The notes beneath the pieces were generated by a model that ran no database searches, was not told where the DNA came from, and saw only the letters and a list, made by a program, of their open reading frames with translations. From the NCBI GenBank assembly GCA_027924645.1, contig BSBN01000293.1, forward strand, positions 7,960,501 to 8,024,500: a DNA stretch of 64,000 nt, written 5' to 3'. The DNA is from Cunninghamia lanceolata. Its lineage: Eukaryota > Streptophyta > Pinopsida > Cupressales > Cupressaceae. Shown in pieces: positions 60,055-64,000 of this stretch (position 1 is the stretch's first letter; each line of letters opens with the position of its first letter). The translations under genes and the position numbers were made by a program.

Positions 60055-61268
60055 ATGTTGAAAGGAGAAGCCTCAGACACTCTTCCAGAAAAGATGACCA
60101 ATGCTGAATTGACAACCTTGGTGAAGAAGCAAATAGTAGAGAGTAGAGCTGATAGAGCTCAGAATCAGGCATTGAAGGAAGAATTAGAGAAGCTGAGGGA
60201 AAGAGTGGAGAGAGGGGAAGAAAACTCTGGTGAACGAGAAGATGGGGATGAAGAGGAGACCCTAGAGCAGGAAGAGCTAGAGGTTCCTGCAAACCAGAGA
60301 CCCTTACTTAATGCCCTCAAGTCCATGGAAAGAAGGACCATGGATGTGAAAATAGACCTGACAGTGTTTGCAGAAAAAATGGAACCTGATTCAGTAATGG
60401 AGTGGATAGATTGCTTGAATAATTTCTTTGAGACAGAAGAGATACTAGAACACCAACAAGTGAAGATGGCTCAGTCCAAAATGAAAGGAACTACACTAAC
60501 TTGGTGGAATTTCATCCAAGATGACAGGGTGAAAGAGGGAAAGAACAAGGTTACAACATGGAAGAGAATGATGGCATTGGTGAAGGAGGCATATGTTCCA
60601 TTGGATTACAATATCCAATTACATAAGAGAAAACATAATTTGAAGCAGAAGGAGCTAGATGTTAGTTCATACATAGAAGAATTCATGAAGTTGTGTGTAA
60701 AAACAAAGGTAAGGGAAGATGAGGAAGAGAAGGTAGCAAGATACCTCAATGGATTGAGACTTAACATCCAGGAAGACTTAAATCTGCATAATCTGGATAC
60801 AGTTCAAAAGTGCTATCAGTTAGCACTCAAAGTGGAAGAAAAACTAAAGAGAAGGCATGAGCAGAATCATAGAGGTAGAGGAAGATCGCAGAGAGGAGGA
60901 AGAATTCCTTTTAGAGGCAGAGGATTTGGATACTAGAGTGAATCCAACCAAGACACTAGCAGAGAAGATAACAATCAGAACCAAGGAGGAAGCTACAATC
61001 CAAGGGGAAACTTCAGGGGCAGAAGACCACCTTTCAAAGGAAGATCTCAGGGCAGAGGACCTATCACATGTTACAATTGCAACCAAGAAGGCCATATAGC
61101 CAGCAGATGTCCAGCAAAGGCAACAAGTTCAATAGGAGAAAAGAGGATTAATCTGATCCAAGAATCTGATTGTAGGAGTGTAGCAAGCTCAAGCACTGAT
61201 CCAAGTGTGAATGCTCCTAATAGTTATCGGTATCCTGAGAATGGAGAATATTTGATGATTAGAGAGCA
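60055..61268 (+). pseudogene. Gypsy-4 gag
   Basis: Start taken at MLKGEASDTLPEKMTNAEL. Residues about 30-80 form a charged coiled coil. The retrotransposon-gag core follows (MEWIDCLNNFFETEEI, LTWWNFIQD, YIEEFMKLCVKTKV), then a GRGRSQRGGR tail and an intact CCHC knuckle CYNCNQEGHIASRC at 61069-61110. One in-frame TAG at 60934 separates the core from the knuckle; the frame is otherwise open to about 61268. Binds genomic RNA and forms particles in this family. Confidence 0.92.
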
Positions 61269-64000
61269 ATGACCACCATGAAAGTGCCTAGAAAAGAACC
61301 TCCACAAAGGAAGTCTCTTCTCAGAACTAGTTGCAAGGCAGGAGGAAAGGTATGTAAAGTTCTTATTGACTCTGGATCTACTGAGAATTTTGTATCCATT
61401 GAGATGGTAGAAAAACTTAAGCTCAGAAGACTGCCACATCCTTGCCCTTATAAAATTTCATGGCTTACCCAAGGTCAACAAACAGTTGTAGAAGAACAGG
61501 CTTGGGTAGAATTTCAAATTGGCCCATACAAGGATAGGTTATTGTTTGACATTGCCAAGATGGATGCATGCCATCTCCTATTTGGAAGACCATGGTAGTA
61601 TGATTTAAAAGCATACCATGATGGAGTTAGGAACACCTACTCCATCACCAAGAATGGTAAGGTGATATAATTAATACCATTAATGGAGAATGAGGTGGAG
61701 ACAAAAGGAAAAGAAGTTAAAGTGATGATGGTAGAAGGTAAACAATTCATGAAAGGGATAGGAGAAGAAGGAGCAGTTACATATGCTCTAATTCCTTACC
61801 TGAAGGTAAATAAGGAACAGCAGCAAGAAGTCAAGGGAGAAAAGAGACAAAAATTCATAGACCTAGCTATCCAAGAGCTATTGGACAAGTACAAAGGCAT
61901 TAGTTCTGATGGGATGCCAAGTTCCCTACCACCTATAAGAGACATCAGCCATTGTATAGATCTGATCCCAAGATCTACACTTCCAAACAAAGCAGCATAT
62001 AAGCTCACTCCAGATCAAAATACAGAGGTAGCAAGACAAATTGAAGAGTTGTTGAAGATAGGCCTAATTGGCAAAAGTTTAAGACCATGTGCAGTACCAG
62101 CTGTACTAGCACCAAAGAAGGAAGGACTTGGAGACTTTGCACTGATTCAAGGGCTATCAACAAGATAACAATCAGGTACAAGTTTCCAATCCCTCGGATA
62201 GAAGATTTACTTGATTGTTTAGGAGGAGCTAAATACTTCACCAAAATAGATTTAAAGAGTGGTTATCATCAGATTAGGATTAGACCTGGGGATGAGTGGA
62301 AAACTGCATTCAAGACAAATGAGGGGTTATATGAGTGGAAGGTCATGCCTTTTGGTTTGTCCAACGCCCCTAGTACCTTTATGAGATTGATGAATGAGGT
62401 CTTGAGAGAGTTCATAGGTAAATTTGTCATAGTATATCTAGATGACATCTTGATTTTCAGCAATCTGAGGGAAGAACACCTCATCCATATAGACTTGGTT
62501 CTCAAAAGGTTGCATCAAGAGCAGCTAATGATAAATTTAGCAAAGTGTCTATTTATGCAGGAAGAAATCATCTACTTAGGATTTGTGATCTCACATAACA
62601 AACTGAAAATGGATCCAGAAAAGGTAAGTGCCATATTATCTTGGCCAACACCCAAAACTATGAATGATGTTAGAAGTTTCCATGGATTAGCAACCTTTTA
62701 TAGGAAGTTTATAAAGGGATTTAGTCATATCTGTGCACCCATGCTTGACACTATAAAGGGAGGACAGAACTGCAAGTTTACATGGACAAAGGAGGCAGAT
62801 AATTATTTTGAAACGTTGAAGAAGAAGATGGCAGAACAACCAGTTCTTGCATTTCCTAATTTCAGCAAGATTTTTCAAGTAGAATGTGATGCAAGTCATA
62901 TTGCCATTGGAGCAGTACTCAGCCAAGAAGGTAGGCCTATTGCATTTTTCAGTGAGAAATTAAATGATGCCAAGAAGCGATACTCATCCTATGATTTGGA
63001 GATGTATGCTCTAGTCCAGTCACTTAAGAAAGGGAGGCATTACTTGATGCCCAAAGAATTCATAGTGTTCACAGATAATCAGGCCCTCAGTTTCTTAAAC
63101 AGTCAAGAGAAACTGAACCATAGACACATGAAATGGGTGCAAACTTTGCAAGCTTTCACTTTCACACTCAAGCACAAGAAAGGGGTTAAGAACAAAGTAG
63201 CAGATGCTTTGAGCAGGAGAGTTCTGACCATAAATCAGATCCAATTGGAGAGTGTTGGGATTGATTCGTTGAAGACAATGTATGCTGAGAATGAAGACTT
63301 CGGAGAGATCTATAAGGTCTGTACTTCTTTTGGAGACAAATATCATGTTGAGTTCTTTGAATTTCTGATCCAAGATGGATTACTTTTCAAAGGTGGACAA
63401 CTATTTATTCCTAGATGTTCTATGAGATTGAATATTATTTAGGAAAAACATTGCGGGGCTCTGTCAGGACATTTTGGTCTTGATAAAACTCTTGATCTTG
63501 TAAAAAGGCATTACTATTGGCCTAAGTTACAGTCAGATGTGAGAAAATTTGTGGAAGCATTTGTAATATGTCAAAAAGCCAAAGGAAGATCCACACATGC
63601 AGGTTTGTATCAGCCATTACCCATTCCTTCTAGGCCATGGCAGAGCATAAGCATGGATTTTGTACTAGGTTTGCCTAGGACAAGGAAAGGATATGATAGT
63701 GTTTTTGTGGTAGTAGACAGATTTAGTAAAATGGCACATTTCTTGCCATGTAAAACCACTTGTGATGCTTCATATGTTGCTGATTTATTTTTCAAAGAGA
63801 TAGTGAGGATCCATGGTTTACCATTGAACATCATATCAGACAGAGATGTGAAGTTTATTGGCCACTTTTGGAGAACTCTTTGGAAAAAGCTGGGAACAAA
63901 TTTGTCTTTCTCATCAGCCTACCATCCTCAAACAGATGGGCAGACTGAAGTTGTTAACCATTCATTGGGTAACCTACTCAGGTGTTTACCTAGGCAGCAT
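61269..64000 (+). pseudogene. Gypsy-4 pol: protease, RT, RNase H, integrase (partial)
   Basis: Protease KVLIDSGSTENFVS keeps DSG. The pre-RT linker includes MDACHLLFGRPW, then a stop. RT: PAVLAPKKEG, a 1-base deletion near 62130, then YKFPIPRIEDLLDCLGGAKY, KIDLKSGYHQIRIRPGDEWK and an intact active site YLDD (62435-62446). RNase H: VECDASHIAIGAVLSQEG and FTDNQALSFL. Integrase: finger GHFGLDKTLD...CQKAKG with one Cys replaced by Phe, VVDRFSKMAHF, IISDRDVKF and SSAYHPQTDGQTEVVN; the window ends soon after. Stop at 63440. It is close to intact but still needs several changes to be open. Confidence 0.94.

Larger units (their letters stand above)
58665..64000 (+). mobile_element. Gypsy-4, Ty3/gypsy chromovirus-like, 5' part
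   Basis: 5' LTR, PBS, gag, protease, RT, RNase H and most of the integrase core. The 3' end is outside the window. It has the fewest disabling changes of the gypsy elements here. Confidence 0.93.

Noticed and set aside
1..64000. tRNA, rRNA, organelle-derived or bacterial sequence
   Set aside because: No cloverleaf, rRNA signature, plastid gene or operon-like ORF cluster was noticed; I could not run a dedicated search.

Overview
This window looks like nuclear DNA of a seed plant with a large, repeat-rich genome. A gymnosperm is my best guess, but nothing here fixes the species. I see one apparently intact host gene, a five-exon endo-beta-mannanase (GH5) at 14011-17113. Almost everything else is decayed and nested LTR retrotransposons, other transposon relics and simple repeats. 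I found no prokaryotic operon, CRISPR array, rRNA or tRNA gene.

Layout. (1) 1-10990: a minus-strand Ty3/gypsy chromovirus (Gypsy-1, 3' end off the left edge), split by a Sirevirus-type Ty1/copia element (Copia-A1, 2492-9612, 1291-bp LTRs, target duplication CATCC). (2) 11000-13930: a LINE-type RNase H relic, an unassigned ORF and a 303-bp-period tandem duplication. (3) 13934-17113: the mannanase gene with its TATA box; intron 3 is large and holds tandem repeats. (4) 17114-18771: three copies of a direct repeat. (5) 18772-25938: a second, older copy of the same Sirevirus family (Copia-A2, target duplication TAAAT), followed by CT/TA/TG microsatellites. (6) 28254-33937: a nearly full-length but heavily mutated chromovirus (Gypsy-2) between two copies of an older duplicated sequence. 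(7) 34100-39240: a GA microsatellite, a palindrome cluster, a possible LTR promoter, a degenerate TTAG-type repeat field, and a plant-mobile-domain pseudogene broken by a 122-bp foldback. (8) 39240-58360: a non-chromodomain gypsy element (Gypsy-3) split by two Tork/TNT1-like copia elements of one family (Copia-B1, 42994-50515; Copia-B2, 51635-57916). The 5' LTR of Copia-B1 is itself interrupted by a 1.23-kb terminal-inverted-repeat element that carries 13 copies of a palindrome around GGGTACCC. (9) 58665-64000: a third chromovirus (Gypsy-4), the best-preserved coding sequence among the elements, running off the right edge.

How the parts relate. The order of events can be read from the nesting: Gypsy-1 before Copia-A1; Gypsy-3 before Copia-B1 and B2; Copia-B1 before the TIR element. 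By-eye LTR divergence is about 5% for Copia-A1, about 7-8% for Copia-A2, B1 and B2, and about 7% for Gypsy-2. Most differences are transitions, as expected of methylated, silenced DNA. No element looks autonomous now, though Gypsy-4 is least damaged.

The strongest candidates for something undescribed are the TIR element with its palindrome array, a series of short hairpins in the Copia-A LTR leader, the foldback in the plant-mobile-domain pseudogene, and two word arrays in the Gypsy-4 LTR. I see no undescribed multi-gene system.
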